A stretch of 63,769 bases of DNA from Lachnospiraceae bacterium (GCA_910576545.1 CAJTKM010000019.1:1-63769), one strand, 5' to 3'. Counted from the stretch's first letter, positions 18,074 to 27,904 are shown. The notes: generated from the letters alone by a model not told the origin. Numbers and translations: made by a program.

Positions 18074-19474
18074 TTATTCGCCCATTTCTTCCAATGCAGC
18101 CCTGAGTACCTTCCCTGCAATTGCGGACGCATTCCCGTCGTTTGCATTCTCCAGCAAAACCGCTATCGCAACCTTAGGTTCTTCCGCCGGAGCAAAGCCG
18201 ATAAACCAGCTATGGTCATTGCCCGTCGCATTTTCCGCAGTCCCTGTTTTTCCGGCAACCGTTACGCCGCTGACAGAAGCCGCACCACCCGTGCCGTTTT
18301 CTACTACGCCAACCATCATTTCTTTCAAAATAGCGGCTTCCTCTGGTGTGCATATCTGCGTCAGCTTTTTCGGCACCGTTGTTTTGCCCATGCCGCCGTC
18401 GGGATATACCACATGGTCGACAATATACGGGCGCATCATCAGCCCCTCGTTCGCGATGGCTGAAGCCAGCATTGCCATATACAGCGGCGTGACGCCTGTC
18501 CGCCCCTGCCCGATTGCCGTTTCCACCAGTTCGCTTTCCGTAGAATCCGAATCCAGCAAAACAGTATTTGGCGTATACGCCAATTCGAAGCCGCAGGACT
18601 CTTTCATGCCGACGCGCTCCATCGTTTTCGCGAGTTTTCCTGCGCCAATTTTCTGCGCAAGCGCGGCAAAGTAACAATTGCAGGAACCTTCCATAGCCCC
18701 TTTCATATCCACCAGCCCATGCGCTCTATTCTTATAGCAATGAATAATTTTATCTTCAAAAACAGCCTCACCTGTACATTCTACAGTAAACGTCTGCCAA
18801 TCCGGAAGATATTCTATCCCTGCAAGCGCGGTAACCGTCTTAAATGTAGAGCCGGGCGGATAAATTCCCTGTGTACCGCGATTCAGAAGCGGGCTGTCTT
18901 CATGGTCTTTGAGATTCTCCCACTGCGCCGCGACCTTGTTCGGGTCAAAATCAGGATACGCCTGCAACGCCAGCACACGCCCCGTGGAGGGTTCCATTAC
19001 AACGACCGCACCTTTCGCGCTGCCCAGCAGATTCCCCGCCGCGCTCTGTATGTCCATATCCACAGTCAGCTTTACGCTGTTGCCAATCAGTTCGTCTTTT
19101 TTCAGTATACCTCCCAAACGCTGGAACAATTCATTATGGAGCGTCATCAGTTCAAAATTTTCCGCCGCCTCCACGCCGGTCTTGCCGACGCTGCTGTATC
19201 CCGTAATATGCGCCGCCATGCGGGAACGGGGATATTCCCTGTTGTAGCCGCTCCCATCAGCCGGTATGCTGCGGGCAATCACTTCCCCGTCCCTGTCCAT
19301 GATTTCCCCGCGCCGGATGGTATCATCTCCATAGCGCAGACGGGTATTGTATGCATTGCCGGAAATCGTCTGCCTGTCCACCAGCGTCAGCTTGCCAAGA
19401 TAGCCCAGCAGAAGGAAAAAGCAGAGCGCGAGCAGCCAGAATATCCGCCGTATGCTTCGTTTCATATTATTCAT
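18074..19474 (-). CDS. Class B penicillin-binding protein (PbpA/FtsI-type transpeptidase)
   Basis: Peptidoglycan transpeptidase with one N-terminal membrane segment (FWLLALCFFLLLGYLGKLTL) and an extracellular catalytic domain. Motifs: GSTFK (SxxK), SCN and KTGTAE. 466 residues, short for class B because the dimerisation domain is small, like mycobacterial PbpA. It overlaps the rodA-type gene by 8 bp, so polymerase and transpeptidase are translationally coupled. Confidence 0.92.
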   Translation of the reverse strand: MNNMKRSIRRIFWLLALCFFLLLGYLGKLTLVDRQTISGNAYNTRLRYGDDTIRRGEIMDRDGEVIARSIPADGSGYNREYPRSRMAAHITGYSSVGKTGVEAAENFELMTLHNELFQRLGGILKKDELIGNSVKLTVDMDIQSAAGNLLGSAKGAVVVMEPSTGRVLALQAYPDFDPNKVAAQWENLKDHEDSPLLNRGTQGIYPPGSTFKTVTALAGIEYLPDWQTFTVECTGEAVFEDKIIHCYKNRAHGLVDMKGAMEGSCNCYFAALAQKIGAGKLAKTMERVGMKESCGFELAYTPNTVLLDSDSTESELVETAIGQGRTGVTPLYMAMLASAIANEGLMMRPYIVDHVVYPDGGMGKTTVPKKLTQICTPEEAAILKEMMVGVVENGTGGAASVSGVTVAGKTGTAENATGNDHSWFIGFAPAEEPKVAIAVLLENANDGNASAIAGKVLRAALEEMGE

Positions 19475-20864
19475 CGAAGCCGCCTCCTTCCGCCCCGTTC
19501 AGAATGGGCTCCTGCTCGATTTCCTGACGGTTGTGTTGTTCACAGTATACGCAGACCCATTGCAGCAGGCCCATCATCATCAGGCTCACCAGAACAGAAC
19601 TACCGCCATAGCTGACAAATGGCAGCGTAACGCCTGTCAAAGGAATCAGCTTGATGGAGCCGCCCAAAATCAGGAAAGCCTGAAAAGAAAGCATCGCCGT
19701 AACGCCAGCGGCAAGGATTGCATAATATCTGCGTCCGCAGTCCAGCGCGATACGCACTCCGCGGTAAAGCAGCATAATGAAAATTGCAATCACACCCGCG
19801 CCAAACGCCGCGCCAAATTCCTCGCAGACAGCGGCAAAAATCATGTCGCTTTCCACTACGGGAATACTTTTGGGCATGCCTTTTGTCAGCCCGCTGCCAA
19901 ATACACCCCATGTCGTAATCGCAAACAATGCGTTTACAATCTGGTATCCGCCAAAATCAATGTCTGCCCAGGGATTCTGCCATGCCGCCACACGTACCCG
20001 CACATGCGAAAACAACTTATACGCCAGCATCGCCGCACCGCTTGCCGCTCCCATGCCCAGCAGGAACAGCAGTTCATTGGATGTTGCGATATAAAGCATT
20101 ACCATATATGTCATAAAGAAAATCAGCGCACCGCCCAAATCCTTTTGCAGCACAAGCAAAAGCACAAGCCCCGCACTTAAAATACCTGTGGTAAAAAAAC
20201 TTCGCCAGTTCAGGCGTTTGCGGAACACGCTTGCCAGATAAAATATAAACAGAAATTTTGCAATCTCCGAAGGCTGGAACGTAATGCGGAAAGATTCCGG
20301 CCCAAACGCCAGCCAGTTGGTCGAGCCGCCCTTTTCCACGCCAAAAAAGCGCGTACAGATTAAAAGCCCGTAACAAAGGATGATATACGCCCATTCGAAC
20401 ACCTCAAACCGGGGAATCAGCCGGAAGAAAAACGGCAGTACCAGCATTCCTGCCAAGCCTATTCCCATCCAGAGCAGCTGTCTTTGCGCCAGAGCAGGCG
20501 AAAGCCTTTGCAGCATAATGAGGCTCAAATCCATCAAAAACAGCATGCCCGTCCAGACCAGCGGGCAGCCCTCGTAATAAAACCTGTCCAAAAGGGCAAC
20601 CGCCGCCAGCAGGAACACAAACGAAACCGCCCCGAAAACCAGCGGCTGCATTCCAAACAAATGCGTTTCCCGATTATACGCTAATATCAGAAAAGCAGTC
20701 ACATGCATCAGCACAATCAGGCTTCTTTGTATGGATATCGCCCGATAAGGACTGCCCAGATAGCCCCCCTGCTCATAAGCGATATACACAATTCCCTGCC
20801 ACAAAAACAGCACGATATAAAACAGAAATACATATCTGCTCAACATCAGCAATAAATCAAACAT
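19467..20864 (-). CDS. FtsW/RodA/SpoVE-family peptidoglycan polymerase
   Basis: SEDS-family glycosyltransferase that polymerises lipid II, partner of the class B PBP encoded next. 465 residues with about ten hydrophobic segments and typical motifs (ESFRITFQPSEIAKF, QKDLGGALIFF, GIPLTG-like LIPLTGVTLPFVSYGGSS). Cannot be assigned to elongation or division from sequence alone; the gene pair resembles pbpA-rodA. Confidence 0.92.
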   Translation of the reverse strand: MFDLLLMLSRYVFLFYIVLFLWQGIVYIAYEQGGYLGSPYRAISIQRSLIVLMHVTAFLILAYNRETHLFGMQPLVFGAVSFVFLLAAVALLDRFYYEGCPLVWTGMLFLMDLSLIMLQRLSPALAQRQLLWMGIGLAGMLVLPFFFRLIPRFEVFEWAYIILCYGLLICTRFFGVEKGGSTNWLAFGPESFRITFQPSEIAKFLFIFYLASVFRKRLNWRSFFTTGILSAGLVLLLVLQKDLGGALIFFMTYMVMLYIATSNELLFLLGMGAASGAAMLAYKLFSHVRVRVAAWQNPWADIDFGGYQIVNALFAITTWGVFGSGLTKGMPKSIPVVESDMIFAAVCEEFGAAFGAGVIAIFIMLLYRGVRIALDCGRRYYAILAAGVTAMLSFQAFLILGGSIKLIPLTGVTLPFVSYGGSSVLVSLMMMGLLQWVCVYCEQHNRQEIEQEPILNGAEGGGFDE

Positions 20865-20871
20865 ACCTCAC

Positions 20872-23301
20872 TCACTCCACTCCGCGGAAGAAATGCCCCT
20901 TTGTACTTCCCCGTTCCCCCATTTCGCCGAGCAGCTCCCGCACAAGAGGACTTGTTTTTTCACAGTCGGCTGTTTTTTCTCCGTAAGCCCTCGCAATGCG
21001 TTCCGTCCGTCCCCGTCCTTCTTTCGTAAAGTCCATACGGACATACCCTGCCGCACTTTCCAGTATTTCATCGTAAAATTTCAGTGTAAACAGCGGTTTC
21101 CCGTTCAGTATCGTACAAACACAGCGTTCGCAGTCCGTCAGCAGAGGGAATTTGACACCCTTTCTGTCTCTCAGGAAATATAAATCTTCGTTGCCGCGCT
21201 CTGTGCAGTAACGCCGCCCGTCCTTCCCGCCTGCATAATTCCCGACAGGACACTGCTGTGTTTTCATCAACGGCAGATAGCCATAAACCACCATCTCGCA
21301 GTCCTTTCCGCCCATAGCGTTGATTTCCTGCAAATTCGCTTCGACAGAAAGACAGATGTTGTCCGCCCCCTGTTCCCGCCAGTATGCAACAGCCTCGGCA
21401 TTCATGGTGTTCAAATTATAATCAGTCACTATTTTTTTGCCGCTGGCCTTTGCCTGTGCAAATTGTCCGGCAGAACGCACCAGGAAGCCGTCAATGCCAC
21501 TTTCCACCAGCCGACTGAACATCTCGCTTTCCACCTCTGCATTCCATTCCCTTGCTGTACGCGGCAAAGCTGCATACAATGAAACATTCGCATTCCGGCA
21601 TTTTTCCAGTATTCTGTCCAGATTTCTCACCAAATCTCCTGTACATTCATAGTAAACCCTGCAAAGCCCTTTCGCCCGCAGGACAGCCTCCAGCTGCCCC
21701 TGATCAGCCACCAGCGCGGTCAGTTTTTTTCGCAGCAAAATTGGTGGTTTTTCCTTTTTGGAATACTCCGGCTGTTCCGCTGTTTTTCTTTTGGATTTTT
21801 TCAAAACTGCCTGCTCCAGTGCTTCGCAAGCCTCCCGCCGCACGCGGTTCACTTCGCTGATGCTGATATAAATATATTTATCAATATCCGTTTCCAGCCC
21901 TTCCAGACGGAACGGCGTCGCTCCCATTTTTTCCACCTGTTCGCGCAGTTTCATCGGCAGCATCGGCTGGCTTTCTGCACGCTCCACCACGGCGCCACTG
22001 ACAAAAACACTGCTGCCATTCGCGTCCCAAAGCTGGAGGGAAAACGGCTCTCCTTCCCTTGCCCGCAGCATGCCCCAGATGGGCAGCTTCCGGCTGTCTT
22101 TTTCCCATGTTTTGCGCAGATTGTCATTCAAAGCCTTTCCGTAGGTACGGTAAACTGCGTCGTTTTTTGAAATATTACCCTCCAACGTCAAGGTAATGAC
22201 CTCTCCCGCCTTAGACGCCCTGGAAACGTTTGTCCCAACATGCGGTTCCTCCTGTGTCCAAACCTCGATACCGTCGCCCGGCACAAGCGGCTCGCGAGTG
22301 CGAATCGTCACTTTTTTCCGTTCCGGCGAATATTTATCCACATGCCCAATCAAAAGCCCCCACGCCTTTGGCCGTTCTACGCTCATCATTTCGCGCCCCG
22401 CAAAAGAAGTGTAATACCCTTCCGTAAAGCCGCCCCTGTTGAACAGCTGCGCCAATGCTTTCTTATCCTGCGGGTCAACGGCATATGTCGCCGGAGAGTC
22501 AAACGCCATATCAATATATTTCCGGTAAATTCCCGTTACACCTGCCACATATTCCGGATTTTTCATACGCCCCTCAATTTTCAGCGACGCAATGCCTGCT
22601 TCAATCAACTGCGGCAGAATATCCACTGTCGCGATATCCTTCGGGGAAAGCAGATAACCCTCTGCAATATTATCATACCCACGATAAAGTGTGTAAGGCA
22701 GACGGCAGGTCTGCGCACAGCGTCCGCGGTTACCGCTCCTTCCTCCCAGAATACTGCTCATGATGCACTGACCGGAATAGCAGACACAGAGTGCGCCATG
22801 AATAAAAGTTTCGATTTCCGCATCTGTATGCGCTGTTATTTCCTGTATTTCCTCCAAAGAAAGTTCGCGGCTCAATACAACCTTCCGAAATCCCTGCCCT
22901 GCCCAGTATTCCACATCAGCAAGGGAATTTGCCGTCATCTGCGTGCTGGCATGAAGCGGGAAATCAGGGAAATGCTCCCGCACGAGCCGCGCCGCGCCCG
23001 CATCCTGCATAATCAGCGCATCTACACCCATCTCATACAGACGGCTTACAAATTCCAGAAAGCCTTTCAGTTCTTCTTCCTTATATAATGTATTGACTGT
23101 CACATAAACCTTTACACCCCGCAAATGGCAGTAATCACATGCTTCCTCCAATTCCTGCAAAGAAAAATTCCCTGCGTACTGCCTTGCGCTGAATGCTTTT
23201 CCGCCCAAATAAACGGCGTCACAACCATTATTCACTGCCGCTTTCAGGCTTTCCATAGAGCCTGCCGGAGATAAAAGTTCCGTTTTCTTTCCAAAGGACA
23301 T
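20872..23301 (-). CDS. U32 family peptidase / RlhA-type 23S rRNA hydroxylation protein
   Basis: 809 residues. The N-terminal half is the U32 TIM-barrel (TELLSPAGSMESLKAAVNNG at the start, ALCVCYSGQCIMSS and GNRGRCAQTCRLPY with the conserved Cys set), followed by a DUF3656-like middle and a second U32-like repeat with C-terminal Cys (CPVGNY, CERCVCTIL). E. coli RlhA, of this family, hydroxylates C2501 of 23S rRNA; protease activity is doubtful. The start at 23301 has GGGGAG; an upstream GTG is rejected. Sits between zapA and rodA. Confidence 0.88.
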   Translation of the reverse strand: MSFGKKTELLSPAGSMESLKAAVNNGCDAVYLGGKAFSARQYAGNFSLQELEEACDYCHLRGVKVYVTVNTLYKEEELKGFLEFVSRLYEMGVDALIMQDAGAARLVREHFPDFPLHASTQMTANSLADVEYWAGQGFRKVVLSRELSLEEIQEITAHTDAEIETFIHGALCVCYSGQCIMSSILGGRSGNRGRCAQTCRLPYTLYRGYDNIAEGYLLSPKDIATVDILPQLIEAGIASLKIEGRMKNPEYVAGVTGIYRKYIDMAFDSPATYAVDPQDKKALAQLFNRGGFTEGYYTSFAGREMMSVERPKAWGLLIGHVDKYSPERKKVTIRTREPLVPGDGIEVWTQEEPHVGTNVSRASKAGEVITLTLEGNISKNDAVYRTYGKALNDNLRKTWEKDSRKLPIWGMLRAREGEPFSLQLWDANGSSVFVSGAVVERAESQPMLPMKLREQVEKMGATPFRLEGLETDIDKYIYISISEVNRVRREACEALEQAVLKKSKRKTAEQPEYSKKEKPPILLRKKLTALVADQGQLEAVLRAKGLCRVYYECTGDLVRNLDRILEKCRNANVSLYAALPRTAREWNAEVESEMFSRLVESGIDGFLVRSAGQFAQAKASGKKIVTDYNLNTMNAEAVAYWREQGADNICLSVEANLQEINAMGGKDCEMVVYGYLPLMKTQQCPVGNYAGGKDGRRYCTERGNEDLYFLRDRKGVKFPLLTDCERCVCTILNGKPLFTLKFYDEILESAAGYVRMDFTKEGRGRTERIARAYGEKTADCEKTSPLVRELLGEMGERGSTKGHFFRGVE

Positions 23302-23334
23302 CGTCCGCTCCCCTTTCGTATTTTCCACGCCTGC

Positions 23335-23826
23335 TCAGCGTTTGCCTGATTTTGCCTTTGCGGTATGTTTCTGCCCTCCCTGCTGGCTTCCTTCCATCGC
23401 CATCATATAACTATCCAGTTTATTTTCCGCTGCTTCTCTTGCTTTTTCGGAAAACGCGAGCCTGTCCTCCAAATCCTTGAGCCTCTGCTCCCATTCCCTT
23501 CCTGCCTGCTCCGCTTCTTTTGCGGCTATCTCTGCTTCTTTTGCAGCAAGTTTTTCCGAAAGCTCTTTCGCACGTGCCGTCATGCCAAGGAGGCGTCCTT
23601 CCAGTTCTGCGCAGTATGCTTTTTCCTTGAAATAATCATCTGCCACATTGATGGAGGTCAGCACATATGCCAGGCTTGCGTCCAATGCAACCACTGCCGC
23701 TTTCTGGCGCACCTCCGTCATTTTTTTATCTATATATGCCGCAACCTCGCGCATATGTTCTTCTGTTTCTTCCCCCACCAGTGTAAAGTTTTTTCCGTCA
23801 ATGGTAATCTTTACTCTGTTTTTCAT
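23335..23826 (-). CDS. zapA: Cell division protein ZapA
   Basis: Z-ring associated protein that crosslinks FtsZ filaments. The N-terminal domain (VKITIDGKNFTLVGEETEEH, then VALDASLAYVLTSINVADDY) is typical; the rest is a long coiled coil with Ala/Glu repeats (AAKEAEIAAKEAEQ) and a basic tail. 163 residues, longer than the E. coli protein because of the extended coil, as is common in Clostridia. The start at 23826 follows GGGAGGAG. Confidence 0.9.
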   Translation of the reverse strand: MKNRVKITIDGKNFTLVGEETEEHMREVAAYIDKKMTEVRQKAAVVALDASLAYVLTSINVADDYFKEKAYCAELEGRLLGMTARAKELSEKLAAKEAEIAAKEAEQAGREWEQRLKDLEDRLAFSEKAREAAENKLDSYMMAMEGSQQGGQKHTAKAKSGKR

Positions 23827-24022
23827 TATTTTTGCTCTCCTCCCGCCTTGTTCCTTTCCAATCATATCTGTTCATAAGTATATCATAGATAAGGAAAAAA
23901 AGAAAACCTAATATTACAAATCAAATTCCGAATGGCCAAAGTTCATAGCTGCACAGAGATTATTTATAAAAATTATGTCGGGACAGGCAAAAATAGAATA
24001 CCCTGTACCAATTTTTGCACGC

Positions 24023-24050
24023 AAAAACCCCCTGATTTTATCAGGGGGTT
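24023..24050 (-). terminator. Terminator of the 2-oxoacid:ferredoxin oxidoreductase operon
   Basis: A perfect 10-bp stem AACCCCCTGA / TCAGGGGGTT with a 5-nt loop, followed on the minus strand by a T run. It lies 44 bp after the last gene. Confidence 0.93.
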
Positions 24051-24093
24051 ACGGTAATTCCTGGATTTGCTTTTTATTTAGGATTCAGGAAAA

Positions 24094-24654
24094 TTATGCG
24101 TTGTTTTTCGCAAATTCATAGCCCATCTCAAATGCTTTTTTGTTATCGGGAATGAATTTTGCTTTGCCGCCTTCAAATACGTGTGTGAACGCATCGTCAA
24201 TGCTTTCAACCTTGATGGGGTTTGTTGCGTATACAACCGCACCCAGCATGATAAGGTTCGCCAGCTTGGATCCGCCAAATGCCTCTGCTGCCATTTTGTT
24301 TGCGGGAACATTGTATACTTTTACGCCAGCCTTCGCCTGTCCGTCAGCCAGTTCCGCAAGGTCAGAATTGATAACCAGTGCGCCGCCATCTGCAACAATG
24401 TCAACGAACTTATCCAGAGATGGTTTATTCAGAGCTACAACGCAGTCTGCGTCCTTTGTAATAACAGGAGAACCGATGCCTTCGTCAGAAACGATAACGT
24501 TTACGTTCGCTGTACCGCCGCGCATCTCGGGACCGTAAGAAGGACACCAGGATACTTCTTTGCCTTCCAGCATTGCCGCGTAAGCAAGAATTTTACCCAT
24601 GGAAAGCGCGCCCTGACCGCCGAAGCCTGCAAAAATTGTAGAAAATGTACTCAT
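24094..24654 (-). CDS. 2-oxoacid:ferredoxin oxidoreductase, gamma subunit
   Basis: 186 residues of the pyruvate/ketoisovalerate oxidoreductase gamma domain (FAGFGGQGALSMGKILAYAA, SYGPEMRGGTANVNV). It completes an alpha-beta-gamma-delta enzyme that oxidatively decarboxylates a 2-oxoacid to acyl-CoA and reduces ferredoxin. The start at 24654 with GAGGAGGG lies 2 bp after the beta-subunit stop. Confidence 0.92.
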   Translation of the reverse strand: MSTFSTIFAGFGGQGALSMGKILAYAAMLEGKEVSWCPSYGPEMRGGTANVNVIVSDEGIGSPVITKDADCVVALNKPSLDKFVDIVADGGALVINSDLAELADGQAKAGVKVYNVPANKMAAEAFGGSKLANLIMLGAVVYATNPIKVESIDDAFTHVFEGGKAKFIPDNKKAFEMGYEFAKNNA

Positions 24655-24655
24655 A

Positions 24656-25408
24656 TTATTTGCCCTCCTCTGCTGTAATGTCTTTGAAAACGCCAAGAGG
24701 ATAGTAAGGAATCATTTTATCTCTTACGAATTCCATTGCTTTAACAGGTGTCAAGCCCCAGTTTGTAGGACAGCTGGATACCACTTCAATGAATGTAAAG
24801 CCCAGACCCTGTTTCTGAATTTCAAGAGCCTTTTTGATTGCTTTTTTCGCCTGTGTTACCTGTGCAGGTGTGGAAACACTTACTCTTTCGATATAAGCAG
24901 GGCCTGTCAGAGTAGCCAGCATTTCGGAAACTCTCAGAGGGTTACCGTTGATTTTAGGGTCACGGCCAGCCTTTGCTGTTGTCGCCTTCATGCCGGGCAG
25001 TGTTGTAGGAGCCATCTGGCCGCCTGTCATGCCATAGATACCATTGTTGATGAAGATTGTTGTAACCTTCTCGCCTCTTGCTGCCGCATGAACGATTTCA
25101 CATGTACCGATGGAAGCAAGGTCGCCATCGCCCTGATATGTCAGAACCATTTTATCGGGATGCACTCTCTTAATACCTGTTGCAGTAGCGGGAGCACGGC
25201 CGTGTGCGCACTGGATTGCGTCAAAGTTGAAGTAGTTGTTAGCGAAAACTGCACAGCCTACGGGAACGCATGCAATCGCGTTTTTCACTTCGTCCATTTC
25301 TTCCAGACACTCTGCTACCAGCCTATGTACAATACCATGTGCACAACCAGGACAATAATGCAATTTGACATCAGTTAAGGCTTTTGTTTTTTCGAATACA
25401 ACTGCCAT
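24656..25408 (-). CDS. 2-oxoacid:ferredoxin oxidoreductase, beta subunit (thiamine-diphosphate binding)
   Basis: 250 residues. The ThDP/Mg site runs from GDGDLASIG to the downstream INNGIYGMTGGQ, and the N-terminal CPGC plus two later Cys (VPVGC, HGR context) fit cluster-proximal residues. It starts within the alpha-subunit stop (shared base at 25408). The substrate cannot be decided; genes of this layout are usually labelled VorB/KorA-type (3-methyl-2-oxobutanoate or 2-oxoglutarate). Confidence 0.93.
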   Translation of the reverse strand: MAVVFEKTKALTDVKLHYCPGCAHGIVHRLVAECLEEMDEVKNAIACVPVGCAVFANNYFNFDAIQCAHGRAPATATGIKRVHPDKMVLTYQGDGDLASIGTCEIVHAAARGEKVTTIFINNGIYGMTGGQMAPTTLPGMKATTAKAGRDPKINGNPLRVSEMLATLTGPAYIERVSVSTPAQVTQAKKAIKKALEIQKQGLGFTFIEVVSSCPTNWGLTPVKAMEFVRDKMIPYYPLGVFKDITAEEGK

Positions 25409-26466
25409 TATTTGTCACCTCCCATGATTTTCTTTGCAAATTCTACGACTTCATCTACCGTCGGAACGTTACCGCCCGTTCTGCCGTGGAATACAACTTT
25501 GTTTTTGTCGTTACATGCATATGCAACATCGGGCATCATCTGGCCCATGGACATTTCGATATCAAGGTATTTCTTGATATGTCCGTCTACCTTATCAAAC
25601 GCTTTCTGAGGGAAAGGCCACAGTGTTTTAGGTCTGAGCATACCAATTTTGTAGCCTTCTGCTCTCAGGTAACCGATTGCTGTTCTTACAACTCTGGAAG
25701 CCGTGCCGTAGGAAACGAATGCATATTCTGCATCATCCAGCAGGTATTCTTCCCATGCCTGTTCGTTTGCAAGAATCTTTTCATAAGCTTCAAAATGCTC
25801 ATGGTTCCACTGTTCGCAGTCGTCAGGGTCAATAACAAGGTTCTTTACAACGTGTCTTTCGCCATCGCCCTTGCCTGTCAGTGCCCATGTCTTTTCGGGG
25901 ATACCCTTTCTGGGAACATAATTGAACTCAACAGGCTCCATCATCTGACCAATCAGACCATCTGCGAGAACGATAACAGGTGTGCCGTACATATCAGCGA
26001 TGTCAAACGCATCCATAACCATGTCAACTGCCTCCTGAACGGATGCGGGAGCCAGAACTACATTATGGTAGTCACCATTGGAGCCGCCTTTTACAGCCAT
26101 GTTATAGTCAGCCTGACCAGGCTGGATTGTGCCAAGGCCCGGGCCGCCGCGCATCATGTTGATGATAACTGCGGGCAAACCAGCGTTGGAGATATAGCCG
26201 ATACCTTCCTGTTTCAGAGCAATACCAGGGGAGGAGGAACTTGTCAGTACGCGCGCACCGGCTGCCGCCGCACCATAAACCATATTGATAGCGGCTACTT
26301 CAGACTCAGCCTGAACAAATGTGCCGCCTACTTTCGGTAATTCACTGGATAAATATTCGGGTACTTCGCTCTGAGGAGTAATCGGATAGCCGAAGAAAAA
26401 TCTGCAGCCCGCCTCAATCGCTGCCTTACCAACTGCCTCGTTGCCTTTCATTAAAACCTTTGCCAT
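25408..26466 (-). CDS. 2-oxoacid:ferredoxin oxidoreductase, alpha subunit (VorB/KorA-type)
   Basis: 352 residues with the N-terminal pyrimidine-binding domain of ThDP enzymes (GCRFFFGYPITPQSEVPEYL, QAESEVAAINMVYGAAAAGA, SSSSPGIALKQEG). The ATG at 26466 is preceded by GAGGAGG. Together with the delta ferredoxin it forms a four-subunit enzyme that, in this fermentation, would feed reduced ferredoxin, possibly also to the LcdC activator (inference). Confidence 0.93.
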   Translation of the reverse strand: MAKVLMKGNEAVGKAAIEAGCRFFFGYPITPQSEVPEYLSSELPKVGGTFVQAESEVAAINMVYGAAAAGARVLTSSSSPGIALKQEGIGYISNAGLPAVIINMMRGGPGLGTIQPGQADYNMAVKGGSNGDYHNVVLAPASVQEAVDMVMDAFDIADMYGTPVIVLADGLIGQMMEPVEFNYVPRKGIPEKTWALTGKGDGERHVVKNLVIDPDDCEQWNHEHFEAYEKILANEQAWEEYLLDDAEYAFVSYGTASRVVRTAIGYLRAEGYKIGMLRPKTLWPFPQKAFDKVDGHIKKYLDIEMSMGQMMPDVAYACNDKNKVVFHGRTGGNVPTVDEVVEFAKKIMGGDK

Positions 26467-26482
26467 TGAATTTCCTCCTCTC

Positions 26483-26698
26483 TTAATCAAGCTTTTCTAC
26501 TGTGATCGCGCAGTCAGGACACATCTTCGCACAGCTTGTGCAGGCGATACAGTCATCACTGACCATCTCCGCGGGGTTATAGCCTGCGGCGTTGATCTTT
26601 GTCGCGGAAAGGCCCAAAACCTTTTTCGGACAAACGGAAACGCAAAGCCCGCAACCTTTGCAGATCACTTCATTGATTGTTACTTTACCTTTTGCCAT
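26483..26698 (-). CDS. 2-oxoacid:ferredoxin oxidoreductase, delta subunit (2x[4Fe-4S] ferredoxin)
   Basis: 71 residues with two cluster motifs, CKGCGLCVSVCP and CIACTSCAKMCP. It wires electrons from the ThDP site to soluble ferredoxin. Located 16 bp before the alpha subunit in the same operon. Confidence 0.94.
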   Translation of the reverse strand: MAKGKVTINEVICKGCGLCVSVCPKKVLGLSATKINAAGYNPAEMVSDDCIACTSCAKMCPDCAITVEKLD

Positions 26699-26727
26699 TC
26701 AAAATACACCTCCATAAATATTTGAAT

Positions 26728-27408
26728 TTACATCCAGGTTTTCCGCATATTAAACTTCATGGGAAACAACTCGCCAGCAAGCCCTTCCGGTATATCCTCC
26801 GTCAGAAGTTCCTCTACGTAGGACACATACTTTACCGGAATACCTGTGCGTTTTGTTACTTCTCTCAATATCGCATCTCCTTCGGACAGGCAGGACGCCG
26901 TGGTCTCCCGAACCAGATTGGTATTGTTGATGAAGCCAGTCACCTTCAGCCCCGCCGCAACTTCCAGATTTTCCATCTGTTCGATTACGCCCTCCGGCGT
27001 AGACGTATTGGGACGGTATGTATTGACTACCATAAGAAAGTCTGTTTCCGCCGGATCCAGAAGGGGTTTTATCCTGCCCAGAACCAGAGTACCTACATCA
27101 TTGCCGCCCAAATCCACCACATATTGGAAGGATTTGTCCGTCACAGGGGTAGTCATCGCGCCGGAAACAGCGGGAACGTCCACGCCTGCACCTTCCAGAT
27201 TGGACGCAATGACAGTAATGCCCTTCTCCTCCAGTTCTTTTTTCTTCTCACGAGAACGAAAATAAACATTTACGATATCCAAATCGGCAATCGCGACCTT
27301 CCCTTCCACGCTTTCGCGCAGAGCCGTGACATAATTGACTGCAAACTCTGTCTTGCCGCTGCCGTAGTGACCTGTGATAATCCTGACTCTTTTGTCATCT
27401 GTTACCAT
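26728..27408 (-). CDS. P-loop ATPase leading the oxidoreductase operon
   Basis: About 226 residues with Walker A GHYGSGKTE, a DLDIVN Walker-B-like strand, then VDLGGNDVG and a GFINNTNL segment that suggests a SIMIBI/MinD-like NTPase. Function unknown; its fixed place ahead of the delta-alpha-beta-gamma genes suggests help in cofactor or cluster assembly (inference). ATG 27408 is preferred because AGGTG is 7 bp upstream; an ATG at 27414 would touch it. Confidence 0.75.
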   Translation of the reverse strand: MVTDDKRVRIITGHYGSGKTEFAVNYVTALRESVEGKVAIADLDIVNVYFRSREKKKELEEKGITVIASNLEGAGVDVPAVSGAMTTPVTDKSFQYVVDLGGNDVGTLVLGRIKPLLDPAETDFLMVVNTYRPNTSTPEGVIEQMENLEVAAGLKVTGFINNTNLVRETTASCLSEGDAILREVTKRTGIPVKYVSYVEELLTEDIPEGLAGELFPMKFNMRKTWM

Positions 27409-27588
27409 AATCATACACCTGCTTCCGCAATTCCTCCAAACAAGCGATATCCTTGCAGAGGAAAATTATATAAATCAAACAAAAACAATAAAAACATCAG
27501 AATCCTATGGGATTTTTTTATGAAATAAGCATGAAATAAAAGGATTGTTTAGATAAATTTCCCTGTTTTCTATTCCCGCTATGTATAC

Positions 27589-27617
27589 ATTATAGCGCAT
27601 GCTTTGTTTAATTGCAA
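27589..27617 (-). promoter_or_regulatory. Sigma-A promoter of the ATPase/oxidoreductase operon
   Basis: Minus strand: TTGCAA (27617-27612), 17-bp spacer, TATAAT (27594-27589), giving a leader of about 175 nt. The rest of the 490-bp gap (27415-27904) is AT-rich with the glnN terminator at its far end; I see no gene in it. Confidence 0.8.
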
Positions 27618-27820
27618 GAACAATAAAATGTTTTTTGATATTGTATCCCAAAAAATACAGTATGCCGACAAAAAGCGTGTCACTTTGTTTTTTTTAAGAC
27701 AAAGTTTTTGTAAAATATTTATATTTTACCTTCGAAATTACTTTTGCATTTATTTTATTTTACTATTTGTCTTACAAGGACATTCCTGTTTTATGCCGCC
27801 ATTTACTGCAAAAAACATGG

Positions 27821-27864
27821 AAAAGCCCCCAATTTCTACATTGACCAATGCAAAAATCAGAGGC
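27821..27864 (-). terminator. Probable terminator of glnN
   Basis: On the minus strand GCCTCTGATTT (27864-27854) can pair over 11 bp, using G-U pairs, with AAATTGGGGGC (27835-27825), followed by TTTT. It lies about 40 bp beyond the glnN stop. Confidence 0.65.
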
Positions 27865-27904
27865 TGTTTTGTCCTGTTTGTTATTTTGTCTTACATGTTG
27901 GGAA

